From NCBI GenBank assembly GCA_019009955.1, contig CM032229.1, positions 76,181,001 to 76,245,000 of the forward strand: DNA of 64,000 nt. Direction: 5' to 3'. Both the position numbers and the translations under genes were made by a program. The notes under the pieces were generated by a model that worked only from the letters and a program-made list of their open reading frames with translations, ran no database searches and was not told where the DNA came from. This document shows positions 19,464 to 29,160 of the stretch, piece by piece (within the stretch, counting starts at the first letter, position 1; every line of letters starts with the position of its first letter). Origin of the DNA: Riptortus pedestris. Taxonomy: Eukaryota > Arthropoda > Insecta > Hemiptera > Alydidae.

Positions 19464-21794
19464 GTTTTATTCCTGTTTGCAGTTATATGTAACTTTTATT
19501 CAATTTGGATTTATTTATCAATTGAGTGCTTTTAAATCATTGTTGGCAATTCTATGAATATTATTGCCTTTCATATTGATATTGTATTGCCCACTGGGAC
19601 TTATGCTTTCTCTTTGAAAGTGTCCTATGCTTAATTAACATTTATAGAGAACTTGGCCTTTTTTATTGATCCTGATAAAGTGGTTCTTCAACCGTTTATC
19701 ATCTCAGGGCAGGATTAATTTATGTTAAGTTAATGCAATATTTATATTTCAACGAGAAAAGAGTTTGAATTCACTTCGCCATTCAGAGAGCTATTCTAAA
19801 CCTAAATTTGTTAGTATTCGTCCAATCGACACTTACCTACACAAGTAAAAGAAATAAATAACTGTACAGCTCCATCGTTTAACCATTTTTAAGAACAGGA
19901 TATCAGAGAGTATATACATATAATTGGAATGTACCTCATTTTCGTTATCTCCTAGGTAGGCTGAACTGTTGTCCGCAACCATTTTTTTGAAATTTTCACC
20001 ATAAGCAACAACCTCAAAAATAGAGTTACCAAAAGTGGAAGTTGCTAAATTCAAATATTACGTTTACACTCTGAATTCTAAGAGAGAAATCCATCACCTG
20101 AGATTGTCAAATCCTACAAGTCTTATATCAAGGAGGACTGATTTCCAGTCAGAGTGACTGAGAGAAGTACTTTATCAACTGGTGGAAAGATATTGAGGCG
20201 TTCCTTTACAGTTTTCCAGGCATGAAAAATTTAGATCTGAACATTTTTCCCTCAGTTTTATTGTAGATCATCTAATAAAATCACTAAGGACCAATACTTT
20301 ATATATCTGAACGAATAAAAAATCTTTAAAATTTGTTGAAGCCATTTGAAGAAATTAATAGTATACTCAATATTGGCACAGGCATTTCACCTTCCATATT
20401 AAATAAAGGAATGTCAATGAGGTTGAATTACTTTTTAATACTAGTATTTTTAGGCCGTGATATAATATTATAGATTGTAATTCTATGTATAAACGTTTTA
20501 CATTGCAAATTAATGTCTTTATAATTGGCTAATAATAATAATAACATATAGGCGAATAAGCTCTTAATTTCCTGTATTATTAGACATTCTGTATAACTCG
20601 TGTACTTTTTTAAAAACATTTCTGTTTATTTTCCCGCTGGAATTTTATTTCTTTGACAGAATAATAGATGGTCAATTTACCTCGACTTAAGTTCCAACAT
20701 GATAATATAAAGAATTAAGAATAAATTTTATAATTTATAAAAAAAACTAATTAACTTTTATAAAAAAAAAAACAATTAATAAACGTTTTAATAAATAAGT
20801 CAAGATCTGCCTTGCTCGGGTGTGTATATGTCCATATAAAAACAAACATACATATCTCCATGAGCTTCATTTGAGCTCCACGATAGACTTTGGGTTTGGG
20901 AATCCTGTTAAGAACTGTAAATAAGAAAGTTAAATAGAATCCAGTTCTTGAGTGTTAAACAAATATCCCTTAAATCGCGAGAACATCCAGTATATCACGA
21001 TCTTACTAATCTGTTTGCTGCCATATTGGTGTGGAAATTCTCTAAACATTCATCAAAAGCCTTGTTAAATCTACTAGAGTGGTATATGTCTTATGTAAAC
21101 ATTGTATATTTTATATTTATATATTCCGGGAAATAAGCACACTTGAATCTAAAACTCTATAATAAATAATTAATTGATTTTGCTCTTAAAGCTACGGCAT
21201 GATTGTTTGAATTATAATTTTATCTCCTCATGATGATTAATGGCCATTTTGAATTACAGATTATATATAAAATGAACTTATTTAATTAGGTTTCTGGTAG
21301 GAATAAACATATTCCAAATTTCATTTAAGAAATCGAATATGAAAGGATGATATTTGTTTATATTGAAATTCCATCGCAGGGTCTTGATTATACAAGTGGC
21401 TAATAAAGGACCATGTTCTTGGCGACATTTTGGGGTCACTATGCCCATCTTAATACCAAAAGAAAAAGGGAAGGTTATTTGCTCAGGCAGATCAAGTTCC
21501 AATTTTTAATAACATGAAGAACTCGTTTATTCTTGTCTTTTTCTTTGTTTTATATAAAGAAAATTTTGAAAATGAACCAAACCACTATTATTAAAAAAAG
21601 GGCGATTATATAAACAAAATTAATACCATTCCTAATCTCACCTCCAGTTTTAAAGTACTACTCTACAACCCTCCAAACAGTTAGACCAATATAGTCGTCA
21701 TAAAATACTCTAAAATTATTTTTTTTTTTTTAAAACAACAAAATACATAAATTCGTTAATTATCCATCCAACATGCGTTAGAATTTGAAATATA
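19464..21794. other. AT-rich non-coding DNA with a Helentron-like 3' relic
   Basis: At 19925-20035 a decayed 3' block of the Helentron-like family can be traced (ACCTCATTTTCGTTATCTCC, CTAGGTAGG, ACAACCTCAA). Otherwise nothing is recognised. Confidence 0.45.
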
Positions 21795-21977
21795 AAGCTA
21801 CGTAAACAAAGCAAATCGTTCGATTCTCGCCTGGGCAAAGGAAATTATTTAGTGACAGAATTCATTAAATAACATCCTAAATCCCACCCTGGCTAGAAAA
21901 GGGTGGTAATCTGTGGATAACCCGTCCTAATTAGCCTTAGTTGCAAAAAGTGGACGTTAATAAATAATAATAATAAA
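21795..21977 (+). mobile_element. 5'-truncated SINE joined to a Helentron-like end
   Basis: SINE sequence starts at the B box (TTCGATTCTCGCCTGGGCAAAG) and runs to the TAA tail. The 23 bases before it (GCTACGTAAACAAAGCAAAT) resemble the Helentron-like 5' end rather than a SINE head. Confidence 0.7.
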
Positions 21978-22334
21978 ACCATCTGTTAAAGACAATTCAT
22001 TCGATATTAACAATGGAGCTGAGTTAATTAAAAGGTTATGAACATATGAAGGTTATGCTGGGATACATTTTTACTTCCTTTTACTTGCTAATAACTTGAG
22101 AATATAAAGACACGCACAGGGATGAGTAAAATAAATGTGGGGTATTTTCTATTTTAGGAACATCAGTTACTTTTGATGAATCAGTGATTTATTTTAATAC
22201 AATGTCATTATCATTGTATAACATATATTTTTTATTTAAGAAATATATATAATCAGTCATGTTTGGATTTTGTGTGATGTACTCAATGTAAGGATGATTG
22301 TCTGGAAAGTGTTATGCTGTATTTCATGATATTA
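21978..22334. other. AT-rich non-coding DNA
   Basis: Nothing recognised. Confidence 0.4.
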
Positions 22335-22890
22335 TATGAATATCGATGATTTCATGGAAGTTCTCCAGTTTCTGCACACAAGCTTATGCTTGGAGTTGTT
22401 CGAAAGGCACCTGTTGCTAATCTTAGGCCTGTATTTTGGATGACCTCGAGGATTTTTAAGTATGATGGTTTGGCTACCGAGTAAACTATATTTCCATAAT
22501 CTAAAATAGATCTCGTATACGAGCTATATACTAGCATCATAGTTTTTTGATCTGCTCCCCATTTTGTGTTTCCAATAACTCCCAGTATATTAAGCGATTT
22601 TTTGCATTTTTGGGAAAGCATTTTAATATGAGGTACCCTGGTCATCTTTTTATAGAAGATTACTCCTAAGAATTTTATTGTATCTGTTGACGGTATTTTA
22701 TTTTGGTACAGATATAAAGGAGGTGGTTGCAGTCATTTTTTAGTGAAGAGGATAGTTTTGGTTTTTGTGGTGGAAAACCATAGACCGCTTTCTCACTCCA
22801 GTTTTCTAAATTATTTATGGTGTATTTTATGCGTTCTGTTACCACATCAAAGTGAGCTGAGATTGAGTAGACGATCAGATCACCAACAAA
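22335..22890 (-). pseudogene. Decayed LINE reverse transcriptase, catalytic motif C to thumb
   Basis: Minus-strand reading shows a damaged catalytic box VGDLIVYS (YxDD with the first D now G), ENWSEK, FSTTKTKTILF, IKFLGVIFYKK, then the thumb region SLNILGVIGNTKWGADQ, SILDYGNIVYS and GLRLATGAFRTTP. Frameshifts and stops break it. The longest surviving frame is 22352-22645. The motifs fit the Jockey/LOA-type LINE group; the 5' part is absent. Confidence 0.8.
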
Positions 22891-23485
22891 TTAAATTAAA
22901 TCAAAAAATTAAACTTGTAAATAACCTTTATTTACCAAAGAAAACAAAAGTTAAGCTCCTATACCATAAATTAACAAAATACTTTTTGTTAATGATAATC
23001 TACAATTATTAAACCATGCCCCGCTATAGCTTTTTACTAATTCACGGCAACTTCGTTGATATTTTGAAGCCATTTTTTTGTAAAAAATATACGTTCATTA
23101 AGTGTCCTCTTCTACATTTCCACCCCCCCCCCCCCCCGTCTAATATATCGTATTTCTGAAGTGTCTTAAATGTCGATTCTTCCGATTTAAGGACACCACT
23201 GACCTGTATTAAATTCATGATTAATAAGTATGATTTTCGAATAACCTTAGTTACTTAATAACACCATGGAGGTAATATATAGATGATATGGAAGAATAAT
23301 AACTGCTATTGCAACAAGTGATCATATCGCTAGAACATGTAACTGGCGTACCTAAAGTAGAAAAGACCCAAAATGTGTTCATTGAAGAAATTAAATTATC
23401 TTTATCTTTAAATTTAATAACTGGATTTTTAGTCATACTTTTGGAGTGCAAATAAGTAATCATATTTCTGTTGCAATTAGATATA
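22891..23485. other. AT-rich non-coding DNA
   Basis: Contains a poly-C run near 23123-23138. No gene seen. Confidence 0.4.
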
Positions 23486-23493
23486 AAGTAAAA

Positions 23494-23613
23494 GGGGCTC
23501 AGGTTAGCCATGGGAGTTAAAGCGTTGACCTTTATCTCACATGGTAAACTTATAAACGAGTGGCGAGTTCGATTCTTGCCTGGGCAAAGGAAATTATTTA
23601 GTTACGAAATTCA
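23494..23613 (+). mobile_element. SINE, 5' part only
   Basis: GGGGCTCAGGTTAGCCATGG through GTTACGAAATTCATT, then an abrupt change to the duplicated MATH-BTB 3' flank. The lost 3' half is present in the near-identical SINE at 24133. Confidence 0.85.
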
Positions 23614-23806
23614 TTTTTGAGATCAAATTGATTCTGGATAAAAACATTTTCTTTTTTGGTGTATGTGATTTGTCCCAAAATTAGAATAATTTCTAGCAGT
23701 ACCCTATTTTCACCTGAACAAATCCTGCAATTGGTATGGTAATTAATATATTTTTAACTTTTAACAAAGATGTCTCCTGATTAATGTACTTTTGTTGTTG
23801 TTATTT

Positions 23807-24011
23807 AACGTCTACTTTGTGCTGCTGTGGCCAATGCGAGCAGGCTATCTACATGCCATCACACTTTTCTAGCAAAAGTGGGGCTAAGGATTTAATGAGT
23901 TCGTCGCCAAATAAATTCCTACTGCACAGGCGGAAATCGCCTTGCACTCTAGATTTATCATGTGATATGAAAGCCAACGCTTTAACTCACATGGTTAACC
24001 TGAGCCTGTAA
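23807..24011 (-). mobile_element. Degenerate SINE inside duplication copy 1
   Basis: Minus orientation: ACGTC...CACTTT, 'GGGGCTAAGGATTTAATGA' and 'TTAACTCACATGGTTAACCTGAGCC' blocks. The same SINE, with the same lesions, is at 26170-26378, so it predates the duplication. Confidence 0.75.
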
Positions 24012-24070
24012 ATAAATATAGGAATATTCAATAATTTCATTTCAGAAAGATAAATAAAAATTACTTTTAT

Positions 24071-24125
24071 TTATTCAGAATTCCTCTCTAAGACTACATT
24101 TCTCTCGAAGACTGCAGAATAAACT
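24071..24125 (-). pseudogene. MATH-BTB gene remnant (last ~18 codons)
   Basis: Encodes the same C-terminal residues and stop as 26438-26492 of the intact gene. Everything upstream is missing; the sequence changes to a SINE after 24125. Confidence 0.9.
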
Positions 24126-24132
24126 AGTAAAA

Positions 24133-24358
24133 GGGGCTCAGGTTAGCCATGGGAGTTAAAGCGTTGACCTTTATCTCACATGGCAAACCTAGAGTGGCGA
24201 GTTCGATTCTTGCCTGGGCAAAGGAAATTATTTAGTTACGAAATTCATTAAATAACGTCCTAAAATCCCACCCTGACTAGAAAAGGGTGGTAACCTGAAG
24301 ATAACCCGTCCCAATTAGCCTAAGTTGCAAACAGTGGACGTTAATAAATAATAATAAT
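24133..24358 (+). mobile_element. SINE, complete copy
   Basis: Starts GGGGCTCAGG and ends in TAATAAATAATAATAAT. Good A and B boxes and all family blocks. It is preceded by AGTAAAA, as is the truncated SINE at 23494. Confidence 0.9.
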
Positions 24359-24451
24359 ATGAAATAAAAAATAATCAAAATCTACGTACATGTTATAGGT
24401 TTATTCATAATTTTAAGTGAAGTGCAGCAAACCATTTTTATATTTAATTAG

Positions 24452-24665
24452 TAAGTAGCCCAGGTTAGCCATGTGCGTTAACATGTTGGCTTTAATCTCC
24501 GATGGTAAACCTAGAATGGTGGGTTCTATAGAGAATTTATTTTAAGTCGAACGCTTTAAATAAAATTCTTAATCCCACCCTGGCTAGAAACGATCAGTAA
24601 CCTGTAGATAACCCATCTAAATTAGCCATATTAGAAAAAAGTAGATTTTAATATAAATAATAAGA
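24452..24665 (+). mobile_element. SINE, degenerate copy
   Basis: Family head, CACCCTGGCTAGAAA, CCTGTAGATAACCCATC and AT tail are traceable, with several lesions including loss of the B box. Confidence 0.75.
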
Positions 24666-25068
24666 ATACAAGGATGAAATACGGTCTCCATATCTTAACT
24701 ATTGATAACGTAACTTTTACATATCAAGGTATATACAGTTAACTTGCAAGTAATGACATTTATACTTTCCACTTAATCAAATCCATTACTCTGTGTTACT
24801 GATACTATTAGACATGCTATGATACTATCGGATTGTGCATTTGGCCCTCCCGAACACATTCTACCCACAAATACGATGTCACGTTCAAGATCCAATTATC
24901 GGATTAGTCCCATTAAGGCCGTACGTGTGAAGGTTTCGGACCAACGATGACCTAGCGAAAGTGTAATGCTTTCTAAAGAAAACAAACTCTTAATTCCTTC
25001 GATGGAACTGGCTGAAGTTGTGAATTTCAATAAATAAATCACCATTAGCAGTACGTATGGTAATAATA

Positions 25069-25797
25069 TGTGTTCAGTCGTCATTTGAATTTGAATCTCC
25101 CGCGCTCGCTGAGTTCACAAACCCGCCACACATATGCAGATCACCAAGGCTGTGGCCTACAGCGGAAACTACTTTGCAGCTCAAGAAGGCATCGGCTAGT
25201 TACAAAGATACAGTTCAGTTGGGTTTAGACGCTCTTTGGGGTCGTTTCTACGGCCAGTGGGGCTTTGCCCCTCTCCCTCCGCTACAGATAACCACTCCAT
25301 AGATAACCGCTCAGTTGGGATTCACCCGTTACAGATTATTGTCAATCTTTCATCTCCCGCAAAGCTACCATCACATGGATCACCGCAACCAGCTAGAAGA
25401 CAGACTCTTATAGGGAACACAGAAAATAACTACGGAAGAAGACTCCACTTCAAGAAAAGTATATGTTTCCCGCAGGTACCTATTTCTCATAATGCTAGCA
25501 TTATCTGCGCTAATTATTAAATGAGTACTCACAGTATAGGACCGATCGATCATTCTATTGTACATATCTTATTGGCTTTCCGCTAAATTATTTTATAAAG
25601 TTAAGTTTCCTTTTTTTCTTGTTCAAACTCTATATCTATAAAGTGTATTATATGTTGCTTAATCAATTCAATATACTTGATTCTTTGAAGAACTCAAATA
25701 GTGACTTGTGTTATTTCCCATTATCTTTCCAAAAATAGTAAATATTTCAGTCTAATGCTCTCTTATTCTTGCCTTTAAAAAGCTTCCCGCCTTTACA
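25069..25797 (+). mobile_element. Putative degenerate LTR
   Basis: Sequence richer in G+C at its left half, ending CTTTACA, followed by TTT and a primer-binding-site-like block at 25801. The left edge (TGTGTTCAG) is a guess from the usual TG start. No internal coding sequence is left. BEL/Pao or Gypsy origin cannot be separated. Confidence 0.35.
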
Positions 25798-25800
25798 TTT

Positions 25801-25812
25801 TGGTGCCGAAAC
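25801..25812 (+). promoter_or_regulatory. Primer-binding-site-like sequence
   Basis: TGGTGCCGAAAC is complementary to a tRNA 3' end that finishes in CCA and lies three bases after an ACA terminus, the standard layout after a 5' LTR. A second ACATTTTGGCGCC occurs 45 bp on and forms the palindrome TTTTGGCGCCAAAA (25843-25856), which also resembles an E2F site. Confidence 0.5.
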
Positions 25813-25980
25813 TAGGGACTAAATGGCTTCCCCGCCCCGACATTTTGGCGCCAAAATAGCTCTATTATTATTACCGCAAAAGCTAACCGCACGCCCTAAC
25901 AATATGTATATTTAAAGACTTAAGCCTTTGACATATTTAATTCACAACTGTGAAATTGCTTTTATCAAAATTGTTCAAAA

Positions 25981-26492
25981 TCATTTTTGAGATCAAATTG
26001 ATTCTGGATAAAAACATTTTCTTTTTTGGTGTATGTGTTTTGTCCCAAAATTAGAATAATTTCTAGTAGTACCCTATTTTCACCTGAACAAATCCTGCAA
26101 TTGGTATGGTAATTAAAATATTTTTAACTTTTAACAAAGATGTCTCCTGATTAATGTACTTTAGTTGTTATTTAACGTCTACTTTGTGCTGCTGTGGCCA
26201 ATGCGAGCAGGCTATCTACATGCCATCACCCTTTTCTAGCAAAAGTGGGGCTAAGGATTTAATGAGTTCGTCGCCAAATAAATTCCTTCTGCAGAGGCGG
26301 GAATCGCCTTGCACTCAAGATTTAACATGTGATATGAAAGCCAACGCTTTAACTCACATGGTTAACCTGAGCCTGTAAATAAATATAGGAATATTCAATA
26401 ATGTCATTTCAGAAAGATAAATAAAAATTACTTTTATTTATTCAGAATTCCTCTCTAAGACTACATTTCTCTCGAAGACTGCAGAATAAACT
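25981..26492. repeat. Duplicated segment, copy 2 (in place at the MATH-BTB 3' end)
   Basis: Source-like copy, because it continues into the intact gene at 26493. Matches 23611-24125. Confidence 0.92.
26170..26378 (-). mobile_element. Degenerate SINE inside duplication copy 2
   Basis: Minus orientation, in the 3' flank of the MATH-BTB gene, shared with copy 1. Confidence 0.75.
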
Positions 26493-27508
26493 TGTGTTGC
26501 TAAATGTGGATGGGCAGCAACCATGGCTTTCCAAGTGCAGTTCTCTACGGCTTCCTTCCCAAGAGACAGAATGTAGCTAATAGTGATGTCTTTAAGCTTG
26601 TCAGCACTGTGAAGATCGGCAAGGATCAAAGTGGAAACAGCATTAGCAGGAGTCAATTGATTGGACAATACATTTTCACAAAGGAACTTCAAATCGTCCA
26701 GGTTATACTTCTCCGCCAAAGGTAAAATATCAACAGCCAGTTCCTTTATTTGAGGGCACTCTCCAGTGTATATGAAGTGAAGAATCTGCTCCATAACTTG
26801 TGAGTCAGCATCGACTATTTTAACAACGTTGGATTTGTTTTCTTCCATTTCATGATCAAACATAGCTGCGAATACTGGACTCCTTGCTGATAAAATAGCC
26901 TTATGCACATTGAACTCTTTGTCACAAGTGGACAATACAACATCAGAAAATTTTGGATCGCCCAACAAAAGTTTTAAGTCATTTATGAGCTTGTTAGTAA
27001 CTTTGTTTTTCTCATTTTTGGTTGACGCAACGTCGGATGCTTCTAGTTCGCAGAGTATTTTTAGTGTATCATTTTGAAGAATACCACTTCTCGGATTGAG
27101 AATTTGACGCCTGCTCAAGAATTGGGAATATCCAAATCCACAAGTATCTGTAAACAATTTGACTGCAGTCTGTGAATACATTTTAACACCAGTTGATTCG
27201 TTGAGTAGAGATAACCTAAATTTCGCAGTGACACCTGGAACAGAAGGAGAAAGAAAAATGGACAGGAATCCCACGTGTCGGTCCGTGTCACCATTAGGAT
27301 AGCAAACTAGATGCCATTTAATTTTGGAATTAGATCTTGTATAGAATGCTGAAGATACCAATCTTTCACCAAACCTTTGTTGATAAAATGTGAAGTGTTC
27401 AATTAACCAAATGAATCTGCATCTTCCAACAGTCATTTTCGTCTTACACGAAAAGTCTAAAATGTCTTCTCCGGAGGAGGCGCAACTTCCTTCAGAACCA
27501 GCCGCCAT
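26438..27508 (-). CDS. MATH-BTB protein, SPOP/TDPOZ-like, single exon
   Basis: 356 residues. Proteins of this build act as substrate adaptors of Cullin-3 ubiquitin ligases: the MATH domain holds the substrate and the BTB domain dimerises and binds Cullin-3. MATH domain ~30-155 (CRFIWLIEHFTFY, KIKWHLVCYPNGD, GFGYSQFLSR). BTB domain ~178-285 (FSDVVL, HKAILSARSPVFAAMF, FIYTGE, LPLAEKYNLDDLK). C-terminal 3-box/BACK-like part ~286-345. Length and layout fit SPOP-like proteins; there is no nuclear-localisation tail as in SPOP itself. The start is the first ATG, in AAAATGGCGGC, which also fits a YY1/Pho site. The stop codon lies within an AATAAA, so the 3' untranslated region could be very short. 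No introns, which is common in expanded arthropod families and suggests an old retrocopy. The ortholog is not determined. Confidence 0.93.
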   Translation of the reverse strand: MAAGSEGSCASSGEDILDFSCKTKMTVGRCRFIWLIEHFTFYQQRFGERLVSSAFYTRSNSKIKWHLVCYPNGDTDRHVGFLSIFLSPSVPGVTAKFRLSLLNESTGVKMYSQTAVKLFTDTCGFGYSQFLSRRQILNPRSGILQNDTLKILCELEASDVASTKNEKNKVTNKLINDLKLLLGDPKFSDVVLSTCDKEFNVHKAILSARSPVFAAMFDHEMEENKSNVVKIVDADSQVMEQILHFIYTGECPQIKELAVDILPLAEKYNLDDLKFLCENVLSNQLTPANAVSTLILADLHSADKLKDITISYILSLGKEAVENCTWKAMVAAHPHLATQVYSAVFERNVVLERNSE

Positions 27509-28275
27509 TTTATAAAGATATTAGATAGAGCTTCAAGAGTAATAAATTCTTATATGACTGAACGCTTTCATGCACAATATAAGTTCCGAATAGCCTTTAA
27601 AACAAAACAATTGCACGAAAAAGTAAACCATATGGTATGACATATTTATTTCACCATATTTTATGCCACTAAGATTAATTGGGACGCGTTACCGACTGGT
27701 CACGCGTAAAGTTACTATTTAGAGAATTAGTCACCAATTTCAGGACCACAGGCGAGTGGGAATTTAGCCAATGACTATTACTAACCTGATAAACTGTAAC
27801 TCAAATATCTATTGAAACTTTGCCTTTCATTGTTCACTTTGAGAAAAGCGGTTGATACGTAGAGAGAATTGAATACAAAATAAAATGTCCGGTCCAAACT
27901 TCGTTAGGGAAGTCCACCATAAAGGTGCGGTGTTAACTAAGTTATACCACAACTGACAACAACACGACATATTTAGTATTGCCTAGTCGAGTTCCGTCAC
28001 TGGAATGATATAGTTGATGTCAAGTGTCTATAAAAACAGTCACTTCCGTTTTACCCACTTATTAAAAGCACTTTCATAATCTTTTCTCTAAACTCCAATT
28101 CCATCACATCCATCCATTTATCCATTTATAAGATTCACTTTTAATTTCAGACAAATCCCTTAATTCTTGATTATGATCGAAAAAAATATTTTTCATTTGC
28201 TAAATATGTTAGGTACCAATTTTAGAGGTGATGGATGGAGAAGAAATGTAGGAATATCAGGTAATAATAAATGAC
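27509..28275. other. 5' flank of the MATH-BTB gene and non-coding DNA
   Basis: No TATA box at normal distance is evident. A decayed Helentron-like 5' end (GTGCGGTGTTAACTAAG) may lie near 27900-27955. Nothing else recognised. Confidence 0.35.
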
Positions 28276-28921
28276 CGTCACGCAGGGTTCTGCGTTAACT
28301 AAGCAGATTTCCAACTTGCGTCACGTATTTGCATTTGCCTCAAAACGTAAAAGTCAATGAGAACAATATTTGGTATTTGGTCTTCAAATGATGAGCTTCA
28401 TTATATAACAGCTTATAGTATAAGTGGGGGGTTTACTGATTGCCGATAACTAAAATGCAAATATTTTGGTTAATAATCACGATAATGAAAAAATCTCCAT
28501 AACAACATTTATATTTATTTATTTATTTATTAACGTCCACTTTTTGCAACTTAGGCTAATCGGGACGGGTTATCTACAGGTTACCACCCGTTTCTAGCCA
28601 GGGTGGGTTTTTAGGACGTTATTTAATGAATTTCGGCTCTAAATAATTTCCTTTCCCCAGGCAAGAATCGAACTCGCCACTCGAGGTTTATCATGTGAGA
28701 TAAAGGTCAACGCTTTAGGTTAACTCGTATGGCTAACCTGAGCCCCAACATTTATAGGCAATTACATTTACAATAACATTGACTCTATACAATTTTTCGA
28801 TCCGATGTATAATAACGGAGTTATTTTGAATTTTCAAAATTCTCGCCCCCTCCTCTTCCTACTGTTACAATTTCTGCCGTTAACGAACTTGATCTATATT
28901 GCCGCTAGAGTGGCAACAGTC

Positions 28922-28952
<31 letters not shown>

Positions 28953-28988
28953 ATTTTGAACGGGCATCATTTTCGAAATCTGCTAAAA
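28276..28988 (+). mobile_element. Helentron-like repeat interrupted by a SINE
   Basis: 5' hairpin ACGCAG-GGTT-CTGCGT: the loop differs but both arms are intact. Body blocks, short AT core (28920-28952), then a cut-down 3' end (AAATCTGCTAAAA) lacking the left half of the palindrome. A SINE lies at 28514-28746. Confidence 0.78.
28514..28746 (-). mobile_element. SINE with target duplication, inside the Helentron-like repeat
   Basis: Minus orientation, tail on the left (TTTATTTATTTATTTATTAACG), head GGGGCTCAGG at the right. Flanked by AACATTTATA at 28504-28513 and 28747-28756. Confidence 0.88.
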
Positions 28989-29112
28989 AAGGGCTTCCTT
29001 CCTTCAAAGTTATTTATTATAAGCGACAGAGCGCTTTCAGAGGATACGCTCCAAGGATTCCCCGTAACTGAACTAATGATTTTAAATCTCCAGCCCCATT
29101 CTAATCATTCTT

Positions 29113-29160
29113 GTGTGTGTGTGTGTGTGTGTGTGTGTCTGTGTGTGTGCGCGCGCGCGT
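29113..29160 (+). repeat. (GT)n then (GC)n microsatellite
   Basis: GT run changing to GCGCGCGCG at its right end. Confidence 0.92.

Larger units (their letters stand above)
23611..24125. repeat. Duplicated segment, copy 1 (3' end and flank of the MATH-BTB gene)
   Basis: 515 bp matching 25981-26492 with about a dozen substitutions and one 3-bp difference. It includes an old minus-strand SINE and the last codons of the MATH-BTB gene. Confidence 0.92.

Noticed and set aside
23784..24011. 75-codon frame with a near-identical partner at 26154-26378
   Set aside because: The shared frame is a SINE within a duplicated non-coding flank; similarity is due to the duplication, not to coding constraint.
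24133..24225. tRNA gene in the SINE head
   Set aside because: A and B boxes and some pairing are present, but the D and anticodon arms do not form a proper cloverleaf and the unit continues into a SINE body with tail.
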